DNA of 64,000 nt from Brachynemurus nebulosus (GCA_035578155.1 JAPWDM010000011.1:22172375-22236374); one strand, 5' to 3'. Positions 1-11,139 are shown, numbered from the stretch's first letter. Notes: a model not told the origin generated them from the sequence alone. Numbers and translations are program-made.

Positions 1-430
1 AACTCCCGGAAAAGTTTTTTATATTGTTTAAACAATACTGAAAATTCATGAATATCGTTTTTTGATTTTTCACCGCTTACGTAGTGAAAACGGTGATAGA
101 TACAATAAAAAGTGTTAAGACCTTTTTTGTAGAGAATCGAATTCTCTATTTGCACTTGTCTATCTTGTACAGGTGAAAAGATACAGCGCTCCAAACGCGC
201 ACTCAAAAATCCACTTTTTCTAGCGTTCCGGGAGGGTGTGCCGTCCGGAACTTTGCCTTGAAAAAGTGAATTTTTGAGTGCGCGTTTGGAGCGTTGTATC
301 TTTTCACCTGTACAAGATAGACAGGTGCTCTCGCGGACTTTTTTGCAGAGAATTAAATAAGCGATGAAAGGTCAAAAAACGTACGTTATTTATGAATGTT
401 TAAATATAAAAAAAACATTTCCGGGAGTTC
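1..430. mobile_element. Foldback MITE with long inverted ends
   Basis: The first 12 bases (AACTCCCGGAAA) are repeated inverted at the end (TTTCCGGGAGTT, ending at 429). The match continues imperfectly for about 75 bp on each side. Inside is a second, stronger inverted pair, about 152-220 with 261-328, around a GC-richer centre containing CCGGGAGG and CCGTCCGG. There is no coding capacity. This is a non-autonomous foldback transposon; the superfamily is not assigned because the left flank, and so the target duplication, lies outside the window. Confidence 0.75.
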
Positions 431-1727
431 ACATTTTGCACAAATGTTCTCCTCGGCAATCCCTACAAGAATCTCTTTTTAAAAAATTTTTATGTCTATT
501 CTAAAATTAATGTATAGATAAAATTTAGTGCTATCGGACTATTATACGGTATTGCGCATATTTATACTGAATTAAAAATTAAATTAATGAATATTATTGT
601 TATACAATGTTCTAATTCTAGTCATGAGAATGCTAGTAGTGAATAAGTCAGCATTTATTTATAAGCTTCTATAATATATCTAATATCTAAAAATGAATAA
701 TGTTTTCACTTTTTTGTTTTTCCTTTTTTAAATATTTGTAAAAATAATATATTAAGAATGAACAAAACATGGTTGGATGATATAATTGGATTATTGAATT
801 CCTTGTTCGCTAAACATAAGTATCGGATTAATAAAAAATCCACTTGGTACATTTATTTGATAAATTACGTATAATAAATAACAAAACTAACGTAAATTAT
901 CCATTTCAACATTTCAAAGCTAGAATGTAGCTCCGTTCGTTCGTAGTAGTATAGTAGGTATACTCGACGTCATGTTGATTATATCAAAGCTACTGACTGA
1001 CTGACTGTAATTGATTTGTGTAGTGTCTCTTATGTTTCTACGTAAGTACTCGAAAATATGCGTCTTATATTTTTTATGGTGAATTTGTATTCGTCAAAAA
1101 CAATTTCCACTGTTTTACGCGTATATTTTTACGAATCGTTTGGAGTACCTGCTAACAAAAAAATAGAAAGTTGTAAATGATATTCTTTTTTTATTATGTC
1201 GATGTTGCGTGAAAGTTTTCGATAAAATTGTAAATTTTCTTCGTTCACAGAAAATATATCTTCTTTTTGTTTTGAATCGTTTAAAAAAAAGTCTTTTCGA
1301 ATTGCTAATATATTCATGAGGATAAGACAAGTTATATTACCTGGCGTCTTTCGTTCGCTGCTGAGTACTGCTACAAATTCTATTCAGTTTTGTCAGAGGG
1401 AGACGATTTTTATTAAGTGACTAGATGGCATAATTTTTTATTTTTTATGGCTTAGTTTGTAATATTAAATACGTACACTAGATAGGGTAAAAAGTACACA
1501 TTAAGGCAGGTTATGAGGGGTTGAATATTGTTATCAGTTTTCTCTGTTAGTGAATTGGAATCGTTTTTTCATGCTTTGAATTTAAATTAATTTTCAAAAT
1601 TTGGTTTTTAGCGAATTTTTGAACGGAAAATTGAGCTATTATAACAAGTGTTATGGTGAAATTTGAGCTTGGAACTGTGATAGAAATTGATTTTCAGAGC
1701 CTTAGAATTCCCTTAAACTTTTATATA
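431..1727. other. AT-rich DNA, nothing recognised
   Basis: No inverted repeat pair, splice-bounded exon or recognisable protein was found. Two overlapping minus-strand open frames of 62-71 codons (1115-1330) are low-complexity and treated as chance. The text near 1420 (gactagatggcata) resembles a piece of the MITE at 17394-18632, which hints at an old fragment. Confidence 0.5.
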
Positions 1728-2034
1728 CGTAGGAAGCGCCTAAAAAAAAAAGATAACAGAAAGGTGAAAAAATCGATTTTTCTATATAACCACCCTCTAG
1801 TTCAATACACTTATTGTAACGCGGGATAAGAATCTCTATGCCTTTAAGCAGATTCCTTGGAGTCAAAATAATCCGTTACTGCAGTTTTCAACTTATCGTC
1901 GGTACTAAAGCGGGCGACCTATTGAGTTTACACTTTTACAATAGAATAAATAAAACACATATAAACTCGTCCACTACCGTGACCATTAAATAAGTTTAAA
2001 CATGTTAGGCCGAGAACTTTTGGCACTACCTACG
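1728..2034 (-). mobile_element. Internally deleted mariner element
   Basis: The left end reads CGTAGGAAGCGCC and the right end read inverted is CGTAGGTAGTGCC followed by AAAAGTTCTCGG. Both are flanked by TA, the mariner target site. Between them, on the minus strand, is the C-terminal part of a mariner transposase. Total length about 307 bp against about 1.3 kb for a full mariner, so roughly 1 kb is lost. The pairing of ends and transposase piece in the correct orientation supports the call. Confidence 0.65.
1755..1912 (-). pseudogene. Mariner transposase C-terminal remnant
   Basis: Reading the minus strand from 1912, the first frame gives RFSTDDKLKTAVTDYFDSKE, then a stop and a frameshift. 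A second frame continues as GIEILIPRYNKCIELEGGYIEK. This is the classic mariner C-terminus, in which a line of the type YFxSKxxxFxxxGIxxLxxRWxKCIxxxGDYxE follows the last catalytic aspartate. Stops and the lost N-terminal and catalytic parts make it non-functional. Confidence 0.65.
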
Positions 2035-3300
2035 TATATGTGCCCGCACGATGCTCCCGAATAAGTCATCCTATTTTCACGAAATCCGATGTATTTAGTT
2101 TTTTGCTAAAATTTTTTTACCGAAGTTTTTCGAAATTTTTTGATACCTCAATAAGTGGAAAAGTCATATTAGATAGGTTTTTAAACCATTATCCTATGCA
2201 AATTGATTTTTGAAAACGCCGTGAGCAGCGGGGCCCCATCACGGAAGTCGAATTTTTCCTTTCATCTTCGGTATTGAATGTCTACAAGCGAAATGTGATT
2301 GAAAGTCTACAAGCGATCTGTCATTTTGGTGGTTTCAAAACTGATGATGAGTGTCCGGTTGATCGGGGCTTTAAAAAATGGTTTTAAGTTTTTAAGGGCT
2401 GAATCTCAGTAAATTTCAATTTTGTGCCGATAGGAGTTAGCAGGAAAAAAGCCAACACAATTCGTACGAGGGCATTCCTACTCATGCTTATCCGCCAATT
2501 GCCTTTGTGTTCTACATTTAAATATTAAGAAAGGAACTTAAATAGTAAACTGGAAGGCCTTTATGAAGATATTTCTTCTTTCCAAAATAATCCAAAATTT
2601 ATATTTTATAAATAATAAAAATCCAAAATTCCTACTTTATAAATAAACAGCGACTTTAATAACATTTTTAAATTATTTAATATTTGTGTATTGCATTTGT
2701 TATAAAAGTAAGTTCATTTTTTTTCTAATTTTTTCTAATTACTATTCGCCTACTTGTTTTAGAATAAAAATAATGCATTTAAAACACGTTTAACAATACC
2801 ATTGAATTCCGATGTAAAAATGGGAGAACTGGGAGGGGAGGTAATGGGGAACCCCTAAAAGGTACTAGCTGCATACTAACTTAATACACGTACAAAGTTT
2901 CAGACCTCTAGGTTTCCTTAGAGAGTCTCTAGACGTGTTAGAAAAAAAGCAAAAAAATCAAGGAAACATTGGCGTAAAAATCGTGGGGGTAAGGGTTAAA
3001 AGTTGAAACTTCCAGAAAGCAGTGGCTGGCTGTTAGCTTAACCCGTACACAAAATTTCAACCCTCTAGGTTTATTTGGGGAGATTTTGACCCGAACGAAA
3101 CTGTTAAAAAACAAGAAAAATCATATTCTTTTTTGTATAAAAATGGTGGGGGTAACGGTTAAAAGCTGAGACCCCCCTGAAATTTGCCTAAAATTTGACC
3201 CCATTTTGATAGTTTGAGGTGCATCGGAAATGAGTCCCAATTACCAAATTTCAGCGCTTAATTTCCATAAGGGGGCCCTACACATATTAGAAGGTAGCAG

Positions 3301-3302
<2 letters not shown>

Positions 3303-3380
<78 letters not shown>
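3303..3380. repeat. (TA)n microsatellite, left part
   Basis: About 78 bp of uninterrupted TA dinucleotide. It is internal to dispersed family A and is continued at 4428-4487 on the other side of an inserted element. Confidence 0.95.
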
Positions 3381-3382
<2 letters not shown>

Positions 3383-4425
3383 TCGGTTTGGTGCGAAAAC
3401 TCATTAAGTGACAAATTTTTCAAAAATGGTTTTTTTATATTTTTCAGCTGACTTTTACTTTCTCTTTTGATTGATAATACTCAGTAGATGATACGGCCAC
3501 TAGATTTCCTCATTTTGCGTTTGCAAATAATCATTATTTGATATTTACCATTTTTTTGTAGAGCTAAAAATCATTAAAATCACTTACTGACTTTTTGCAT
3601 TACAAAATACTACAACAAATATTAGAAATATGAGATATAAAACTTACTAGACCATTTTCCATGCAAAATAACAAACAAGTTATAATTTATTTTTTTATAA
3701 TTTCGTTTTCTCAGATTATTTTATTTAGTTTTGTTATTCTAGGTAGTTATATAAATAGTTTTTTTTGTATTTTTTGTATGTCTTTTTAATAAATTGATGC
3801 GTTTGGTTGATTTTGTTATATTAATACAGTTTAATTATTTTTGAATTGTTAAAACATAGTTTTAACAGTAATACTGTTAATTTGGAAGATGAAAATTAAA
3901 TGTTCCTATCGAAAGTAAATGGATCCTGCAGTACAGGATAGTACTGATGGCGAAGTTGAAGACTAGCTCTTGTAATTTTGGTCTATAAAAAAACTAGTGC
4001 CTCTAATATTTTTGTAATGCTAAGTTTGCTTATATAAAATTCTAAAACGTTTATTTTACAAAATTTTTTTATAATGTTATATTTAGATCAATAACTTGAG
4101 TTATATTTTTTTTTTTGTTAACTTATAAGTTAATATGATTTTGATTTAAATAAAATCTCATTATATATTCAGTTGCAGTATTTTTATTTTGTGCAAAAAT
4201 TCATTAAGTACGAAAAACAAAGTTTGTGAGACTTCTTTGAAAATTTTTTGACTAAATCTTATTTAAAATTTTGATTTTCTTATATCTCTAGCGGTTTTAA
4301 CAACTTAAACAAAACAGATCTGTTGCTTAAACATTTTGGACAAGCAAACATAATTAACAATTTTTCATTTCCATTTATCTCTGAAATTTAAAAATGTTAC
4401 TTAATGAGTTTTCGCACCAAACCGA

Positions 4426-4427
<2 letters not shown>
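3381..4427. mobile_element. 1.05 kb TIR element inserted in a TA tract
   Basis: The ends are exact inverted copies of about 29 bp beginning CGTCGGTTTGGTGCGAAAAC. Both outer flanks are TA repeat, so the insertion used a TA target, as in Tc1/mariner/pogo elements. A partial direct copy of the inner terminal word (aaattcattaagtacg) lies at about 4198-4214. The interior is AT-rich with no intact open frame, so the element is non-autonomous. Comparison with the uninterrupted TA tract of the 13 kb copy gives the empty-site structure. Confidence 0.85.

Positions 4428-4487
<60 letters not shown>
4428..4487. repeat. (TA)n microsatellite, right part
   Basis: About 60 bp of TA dinucleotide, the continuation of the tract at 3303-3380 beyond the inserted element. 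Confidence 0.95.
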
Positions 4488-4491
<4 letters not shown>

Positions 4492-4698
4492 GTTTCCTTC
4501 AGAATCGTGTTCTACGGGTCTGAAAACGGATAGCGCCCCTACTCTCGCCTCTCGCTGTTCTTATCGTATAGGCTGTATAAGTCTAATTTTTTCAAGGAAA
4601 AATTCGACTAATAAAAATTAAAAATAATATGCTCATTCTTATGATAATCATCTTTCAGTCTTTAATCAAAGTACTAGCTTTTAAGAAAGTCTGAATTT

Positions 4699-4719
4699 AA
4701 TGCGTGTTCAACACGCATT
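4699..4719. repeat. Small palindrome with conserved flank, copy 1
   Basis: AATGCGTGTT-C-AACACGCATT is a perfect 10 bp hairpin followed by TTGACGACTT. Related hairpins with the same flank occur at about 7778-7810 and, inverted, at 28125-28160. The surroundings to 5400 are otherwise AT-rich with nothing recognised. Confidence 0.6.
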
Positions 4720-4989
4720 TGACGACTTCCAAAAAATGTACTATGACAAAAAATGGTCAAAGCGCTCTGGTAGATTGTGAGGAATTTTTAACAAGTTCTA
4801 ATTTAACGGTTGGAGACTGTACATAAATGTGGATATCAATTTAGGTTTTATTGTTTTAGAAGTTTATTTTCAGCGAATACTATGAATTGAATGGATACTC
4901 ACGTGACAAATGGGTTGTAAAGTAATAATTTATAAACTGAATGAAAATTTTTATAAACTTTTCAAGTAAAATTTATTGTTCTTTTTAGT

Positions 4990-4990
<1 letters not shown>

Positions 4991-5028
<38 letters not shown>
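4991..5028. repeat. Poly-T tract
   Basis: 38 consecutive T, in otherwise featureless DNA (4720-5420). It may be the A tail of a retrotransposed sequence on the minus strand, but nothing beside it is recognised. Confidence 0.9.
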
Positions 5029-5030
<2 letters not shown>

Positions 5031-5426
5031 TTATGTTTGTGTACACATACACACGTACCTACGTACAGTATTCCATGAATTTGAAGCTTCAGTACTTTTC
5101 TAATTCTTGTTTTTAATTTCTTATATTTTCAGCGGTGTACATTGAGAATATTGTCTTAATCATGTGGTTGAAATCATTTTCTAGTATTTTTCTTGGTTGT
5201 GTTCTAGTATTGCAGTACTAGAGCAAAAGTATCCAGTATTTGTTTGTTTACCCTAACAATCAGATAGTTAAAAATCGTAAAGATTGTAAGATTAGGGTTC
5301 TGGAAAACTTGAAAATCACTTGAGGGAGGGAGTTCATTAAAATGTTTAAAAAGTGTTACTTATATTTTTTATGGATTTGTAATATCCTTAAAAATTTTTA
5401 TTGTCGATCACGCGATATCGCGAGAT

Positions 5427-5606
5427 ACGGTTACTTTACTATATGGCCAATCACGCGATATCGTGTCACAAATATAAGAACCCACTTATTTAACATAAAA
5501 TATTTGGCCATCGCGTGATTGGCCATATAGTAAAGTAGCCGTATTACGGGATATCGCGTTACAAATATAAAAACCTACTTATTTAACATAAAATATTTGG
5601 CCATCT
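5427..5606. repeat. Inverted plus direct repeat cluster
   Basis: About 30 bp around TTTACTATATGGCCAATCAC (5434-5453) is repeated inverted at about 5513-5546. A block of about 56 bp (5456-5512, ending AAAATATTTGGCCATC) is then repeated directly at 5551-5606. This suggests a foldback followed by a partial tandem duplication. Confidence 0.7.
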
Positions 5607-5767
5607 CACAAAGTTTATATTTTTAGTTTGGCAATGAAAGTGTTAATGAAATTATTACTCGGTGCCTCCACCATATGAAATCAATATTGATTATATACGC
5701 TCATTACTTCAACTAATCGCTTATTTTTTCAGATGTTGTACAATTTGTTTATATAAATTACGTTTAA

Positions 5768-6234
5768 CACTTTCAGTCCCACGGCTTCGGCATCCGAAAC
5801 CAAACAAAACATCCCTAGAGGCCGACCGCGATCAATGATTAATTGATTAGTTGGTTACGCATTATGTGTGCGATGTTTACGGTGTTTACCGTCATTCATC
5901 ACACGGATGTGTTCCTATTCACACAAATACATACCAACACACACTACTCGTTTCGTTTCTATGCTTTCTAATGTATAAAAAATTTTAAGATAAACAAAAA
6001 ATACATAAAAAATATAATTTATATTTTTAAATAAAATTGATTTGAATGTCAGTGTATATGTAGTATGTACGTATGTTTACAGTTTTACGCATACATGTTG
6101 AACTGTGTTGAATCTATTCAGTGTTTGAATTATTTTATTTTATGTATTTGTTGATATGTATAAAGTTTTTTTTTTTTTTAAATATTGCCGGCTTCCGGGG
6201 AAGTTTACTATGAAAGTGCTCGGGCCTCATAGTG
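5768..6234. mobile_element. piggyBac-like MITE, TTAA flanks
   Basis: TTAA occurs immediately outside both ends (5764-5767 and 6235-6238), the signature target duplication of piggyBac elements. The left end reads CACTTTCAGTCCCACGG and the right end inverted reads CACTATGAGGCCCGAG, an imperfect inverted pair. The 467 bp interior has no transposase frame. The class is inferred from the target site and end type. Confidence 0.6.
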
Positions 6235-6338
6235 TTAATTATAATCTATATGGTGATTGGAAAATTATTTAACTGAATCGGCTGGAACTTGAACCCAGGA
6301 TTATTTAATAATAATAATAATAATCTTATTAAAAGATT

Positions 6339-6549
6339 TGAGTGTTACTTTATGGTATTCCATATTTGTAAATAATAAACAAATACTTTACTTTGTACTT
6401 TATGGTATTCCATATTTGTAAATAATAAACAAATACCACTTTTATTTTTGAAACTGTGACAATATTGTTTCGAACCGTTAGTTCTGTTTGAAAATGAACT
6501 AATAATAAAATAAAATAAAAGTGGTATTTTGCAAAGTAAAGTATTTGTT
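6339..6549. repeat. Short tandem and inverted repeats
   Basis: A block of about 45 bp (tttatggtattccatatttg and what follows) occurs twice in tandem near 6349 and 6397. The word AACAAATACTTTACTTTG then returns inverted at about 6531-6548, and AATACCACTTTTATTT at about 6513-6528. A hairpin of roughly 180 bp could form. Confidence 0.65.
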
Positions 6550-6860
6550 TATTATTTACAATAATAATAATAAATAATAATAAATCTTTATTCCACAAAG
6601 TACACTTGAGTACATAGAATGCGTCAATAGAATAATATTATTTACAAAATTTGTACAAAATTTGATTATTCCCATTCGACAAATTCTTTTAACGTATAAT
6701 GATTTTTGCTGAGCAGGTATTAAGTAAGTTTGCAGTTCGCATTTAAATCTTAAGATATTGAGATCTTTTATGCTGTTTGAAAATTGATTATAAATTCTTA
6801 TACACATATTTAATACACCACAACCAAGCCAAACAATTTACTAAACAACACCTTTATAAC
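6550..6860 (-). mobile_element. LINE 3' end with ATT-type tail
   Basis: On the minus strand a reverse-transcriptase C-terminal remnant is followed by a short 3' region and a (TTA/ATT)n tail at 6560-6590, which is how many CR1/Jockey-type insect LINEs end. The 5' part is lost, as expected from incomplete reverse transcription. No target duplication was identified. Confidence 0.6.
6556..6807 (-). pseudogene. LINE reverse transcriptase C-terminal fragment
   Basis: The frame contains IRIYNQFSNSIKDLNILRFK and then CELQTYLIPAQQKSLYV. This fits the C-terminal signature of Jockey/CR1-type LINE ORF2: a tyrosine-asparagine followed by a P/S-xx-IK motif, then an F-K-xx-L-xx-YL segment and a short Y-rich tail. 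Only about the last 80 residues remain, with no catalytic FxDD region, so it is non-functional. Assignment to a LINE is fairly secure; assignment to a clade is not. Confidence 0.6.
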
Positions 6861-6869
6861 CATTCAAAC

Positions 6870-8055
6870 CAAGGGCTTAATCAGTAAAGACGTTTGAACT
6901 GTTATTAAAATATTCGAGTCTCAGCCAAGCCAGTTAGTTAGTTAATTTTTCAACCACTGTGTGAATTTTTTAACGAATTTCTTTGCTTTCAGCCCAAATG
7001 AATAATCAATATGTATAGAAAAAAATTAATCCACCGGGTAAAGGAAATCAGATAAACGTCGGAAAGCTTCAGAAAGCTGACGATGAAATCTACATTTTTT
7101 TTTTTATTTCGATTAAAACAAAACAAAAAAAGAATTATTCTGGCTCATAGAATCGTTTAAGTAGGACAAGAAATATACGTAATCTTTCATTTAATTATTG
7201 TAAATTTTGTGTATAAATTTTGTTCTATTCAGTCACGTAAATTACTTTTTTGGATTGAAACTAAGGGAAAGCAGACATTTTTTTTAAATAAATGCGTATA
7301 TATTAATCCCTTGTCAGTTACTAACCAAACCTCTACCCCCACTCCAACAGGTTTCAAAAAATAATAACCGGACGAGAAAGTCCGAAAATTGCGTTGTCAG
7401 CTTTTTTAATTACAAATTTACTTATGTCGTATTTTAATTGTAAAATGTAGGTATGTGGAATACTTTAAGAAAGAAATATGGAAACTTTTTAGGATTTCGT
7501 AGTACAACAAGTAATACAAATCCTTATAAATTGGTCACATTTGTCGTTGTACTAAATGGTGTATCCGCACTTGATCACTTTTAAATAATCAGTTACGCAG
7601 TTTAATAGACAGTGTAGTTTTCTAAAAAGTTATTGATTTTTTTAAACTAAAAGATTCAGATAGATAGTCATATATTATTAACAAATTAAAGGTTAATTTT
7701 AACATTAAATACAAGCAAAAATATTTTTTTCCCGAGAATTGTGAGAAATTCTAGCTTTCGATTACGAAATTCTGACTTAATGCGTATTTAATATGCACTT
7801 GGCGAATTTTTAATTAACACTATACGGTCCGCACATTTTCACAATAGACTTCCTCAGGGGCTGGCAATATTTTAAAAGAATTAAAAAAAAAAACTTTATA
7901 TAAAAAAATTTATGAAATGTTTCAGCATGTGTAAATATACACATTTTTAATAAAAGTAATCGCAGACAAATAAACTGATAATGATAAAAAAGTAGAAACA
8001 ATTAAATACTTTTGTTACAATTACATGTACACATTTCAATACAGTTAACAAAAAA
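6870..8055. other. AT-rich DNA, nothing recognised
   Basis: No coding or repeat structure was recognised apart from a diverged copy of the small hairpin family near 7778-7810 (tgcgtatttaatatgca followed by cttggcgaa). Confidence 0.4.
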
Positions 8056-8059
8056 AAGA

Positions 8060-8287
8060 TACCGTCAAATGAGACTATTTGAAATCGGTGGGGCTATCTG
8101 AAAAAAAAAAGATTTCAACTCTTAAAGAAGAGTTTTAAAAAAGATTTAAACTCTTAAAGAACATCCCTTATTAAAGACGCATTAACGTTATGACTACGTT
8201 CAGAAATCAAACATATATAAGAGCTTAAATCTTTTTTTTTTTGTTTCAAATAGCCTCACCTATTTCAAATAGTCCCGTTTGACGGTA
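8060..8287. mobile_element. Palindromic MITE (CCGTCAAA ends)
   Basis: The left end TACCGTCAAATGAGACTATT and the right end (inverted TACCGTCAAACGGGACTATT) pair over about 45 bp with few mismatches. Allowing TA as the target duplication, the element is about 224 bp. The centre holds a short tandem duplication (AGATTT..AACTCTTAAAGAA twice). It has no coding capacity. Confidence 0.8.
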
Positions 8288-8318
8288 ACAAAATTATATT
8301 TTAAGCTTTTTTTTTTTA

Positions 8319-8621
8319 ATTTTAACAAATTTTTTAAACCTGAGTTCCCAAATAATTTAATTACTAATTTATCAAGGAGATGAAGGATTAGAAATAATAC
8401 ACTATCTTCCGTAGAATAAATTGTTTCTTTATTTTTGTCCAGAAATTTTTCGGTATATTTTTATACCTTCTTAAATAACCCGAAAAATTTCTGGACAAAA
8501 ATAAAGAAACAATTTATTCTACGGAAGATAGTCGGAGTATTATTTCCAATCCTTCATCTCCTTGGATAAAATTAGTAATTAAATTATTTGGGAACTCAGG
8601 TTTAAAAAATTTGTTAAAATT
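8319..8621. repeat. 300 bp near-perfect hairpin
   Basis: Arms of about 134-142 bp (8319-8452 and 8480-8621) match almost perfectly when inverted, around a loop of about 28 bp. The outer words are AATTTTAACAAATTTTTTAA and its complement; the inner words are CAGAAATTTTTCGG and CCGAAAAATTTCTG. The near-identity of the arms implies recent origin or ongoing arm-to-arm correction. No second copy was seen. Confidence 0.85.
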
Positions 8622-9459
8622 ATTACATTATCCCAAAAACCATATTACATTATATTTTAAGTGTTATGTTATTCTTCTATAAACGTTACAAAAACCAATA
8701 CACACAGAGTGGTTTTATTGTAAGTCAATACTTGTTTGTGGTGAGATCGCATACATGTGTGATTATTGATAAGTAGAGTTTAAAAATGTTTTTAACGATT
8801 TCTATCGGTTCTAGAAGAGCCGCGGGTTTTTAATTTTGATAAAATATCTTGATACATCCTGTATGATTATATGTATCTATCTGCCCTGTTTTATTTCTTT
8901 TTTTGTGTGTGATATTATATCTGACTAATGTAAATTTAATCGAACTAAGTACATACACAGATATAGACGTGAAGGAGCCGTCTGTTTGATCGTTTAAAAA
9001 TGATAGTGGAAATGAGTATGAAAATGAATGAAAATGCTTGTGCTCTATAATTCTCTGTACTCCGTTTGATAGATACCTACCTATATAGGTATGTAATATT
9101 TTTATAGACTTTTACGATCTTATATTCGTGTATCTGTTTGTAGACAGTCGTGTGATCGTTAGTTATAAAAATGCAAACAACGTATCTATGGTAGATATGG
9201 ATAGATAGGTAGATAAAATATAGACATATACATACTTCGCATTGCATTAAGAACTTACTTTATCGTTGCTACCATTACTGTTATAATTATTTCTCTTTTA
9301 CATTTTTCACGTTGAGATTCTTTCAGTTTATAATAATTTTTTTTAAATCTTATCATTCATATCATACAGGTTGAGTTTTTTTGAGAGTGACCATTTTTAT
9401 TACGGTAAACTATTGAATTAATGGAAAAATTTTTAAAAATATAATTTGTAAAGTTTTTC
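8622..9459. other. AT-rich DNA, nothing recognised
   Basis: Only short local repeats were seen, for example gatacctacctatataggta near 9070. No open frame or paired ends were found. Confidence 0.4.
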
Positions 9460-10330
9460 GAAATTTTGTCCCCGATTCCTCTCGGGTAGAAAAGTTTATA
9501 TTTCTAGTCATCTCTGCCTATTGTGACGCCAATTTGGAAATAATTATTTTGCCAATTGAAAAATATCCTATACGAGATTACTGCCGTACTGCAAAATTTC
9601 AAAAATTTTTCAATTCTAATGAGGAAGATAAGGGTTTTGAAAAAAAACACAAAAATTTAAGATTCTTTGAAGTCATCTAACAAGTAAAAGGTCTTGAAGT
9701 GATAATTCACGATTTTGATGAAACTTGGTAAGTGTGTAGAACAAAGAAAAATAACAGACACGTGTTTATTTTTATCGGCGAAAAACGCCTTTTAAGGGGT
9801 GAAATTCAACCCCAAATTTGGGGTAAAAATTTACTTTTGTTAAATTACTCGAAAGCTATAGAAAAAAAGCTATAGAAAGATAGAAAAAAAGTTTAAATTG
9901 ACACAACCCTTCATTTTTAAAGATCTTTCTACTGATGTACTCAAATCCAGGGTTGGACCTACTGGAGGGGCCTTGACTATAAAATTGAGGGTAAATTTTG
10001 AAATAGGGTGAATATGGTTCGGCCATAAATAAAAACGATTTAAAAAGTTATTTTTAAAGATATTATAAGTAAAATATTGAGAGCACATGTAAGGTTTTAG
10101 ATTAAGATTTGAACTTTTAGCTTTAACGTAACGGCTTTTAGCAAAAACAGATGAACTAGTATTTTTGATGTAGTTTTCATATTTGATATTAGTATTTTGA
10201 TTGGCCGAACCATATTCACCCTATTTCAAAATTTACCCTCAATTTTATAGTCAAGGCCCCTCCAGTAAGTCCAGCAGATTTGAAATGAAAAATATTTTTT
10301 TTCATCATGTTATACCCCTTGAATTTTGAT
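9460..10330 (+). repeat. Dispersed noncoding repeat, family P, with foldback
   Basis: The segment 9676-9840 (tttgatgaaacttggtaag; atcggcgaaaaacgcc; aaggggtgaaatt) matches 31060-31220 in inverted orientation, and more distantly 29610-29720 and 10310-10345. Within it, 9957-10024 and 10203-10268 form an almost perfect inverted pair (TGAATATGGTTCGGCC / GGCCGAACCATATTCA). A related block (cccctctagtaggtcc) is at 28550-28600. Family identity is unknown and no coding function is visible. Confidence 0.65.
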
Positions 10331-10339
10331 GAAACTTGG

Positions 10340-10880
10340 TGCAGTAATTAAGTGCATTAAGGCACAGTTACTGAATTTTTTTTTGAAGTGGTCGCTCAAT
10401 TGAAACCCTATAAAAATAACATTGAATCGGATATTATCGTTGTTATTATCCTTAATAACGAGGACTGGTACGATAATAAATATGTCTAATATTCTTGAGA
10501 GTGTTTGCCTTCATGTGGATTTGGAATTATTTTCCTATGTTGAGTAGTTACCAAGAAAAAAATTTTTCTATTTTTTTAAATTTATTTAGTTATCTCCATA
10601 ACTACTCAGTTTTGGCCGCCAAAATTGTAGATATCAATTACTTACAGCCTCACCATATCGTTAGTATAGTTATTAAAATAATTCGCTTCCGGGGCCGATT
10701 CACCTATACTTATCTGGCTATACTATTTTTAGATTTTTCCAAAGGGTTAAAAATGACTGCAACAACAGAACCACTGATTAAAATGTGCCAGAAATTTACT
10801 TCTTTTAGTGCCCTATATCTATAATTATTTTGAACCTGGTTTCATTTCCCTAGCCTCAGTAAATCTGGAGATATACATAC
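10340..10880. other. Unrecognised DNA with an unsupported open frame
   Basis: A 109-codon plus-strand open frame (10495-10824) begins MRVFAFMWIW. It has no recognisable domain, no splice context and unremarkable base composition. It lies between two repeats and is most likely chance. Confidence 0.3.
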
Positions 10881-10881
10881 A

Positions 10882-11138
10882 TATCGTCGCCTTCCAGGCA
10901 TAAGGTTATAACTCATTTTTAGTGATTTTTTTTTAAGAGAACAGAAAAACAAGAACTACTGTTACATTTTGTTTTGTAAATCGTAAACGAATGTAGGTAC
11001 TTGAAGAATATGTATTTGAATTTGAATTTGAATTCAAATTTATAAAACAAAATGTAACAGTAGTTCTTGTTTTTCTGGTCTCCTAAAAAAATTATTATAT
11101 AAAAATGAGATACGACCTTATCCCTGGAAGGAGACGTA
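10882..11138. mobile_element. Palindromic MITE (CTTCCAG ends)
   Basis: The left arm 10882-10978 and right arm 11040-11138 are inverted copies. The outer words are TATCGTCGCCTTCCAGGCAT and, inverted from the right, TACGTCTCCTTCCAGGGAT. The inner word GAACTACTGTTACATTTTGT occurs in both. The spacer has tandem TTTGAA repeats. TA bounds both ends and may be the target duplication. Confidence 0.8.
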
Positions 11139-11139
11139 C

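Larger units (their letters stand above)
2210..4620 (+). repeat. Dispersed TA-bearing repeat, family A copy 1
   Basis: A long noncoding repeat with at least two other copies in the window. Its first part (2220-2990, from the GGGGCCCC word to GTGGGGGTAAGGG) matches 19945-20690 in inverted orientation. Its later part (3060-3302, then 4488-4620) matches 13120-13960 in direct orientation, including the words flanking the TA tract (CCCTACACATAT before, GTGTTCTACGGG after). The TA tract is interrupted by the element at 3381-4427. No open frame of interest is present and the family is not recognised. Confidence 0.7.

Noticed and set aside
3230..3451. Open frames made of repeating Tyr-Ile codons across TA tracts (also at 4394, 13591, 50434, 52445, 52603, 53097)
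   Set aside because: A TA microsatellite is stop-free in some frames and always yields IYIY text; there is no coding meaning.
6240..6300. tRNA B-box-like GGGTTCAAGTTCC on the minus strand
   Set aside because: One mismatch to the core B box and no A box at a suitable distance.
10495..10824. 109-codon plus-strand open frame
   Set aside because: No domain, splice context or conservation within the window; length is compatible with chance in AT-rich DNA.
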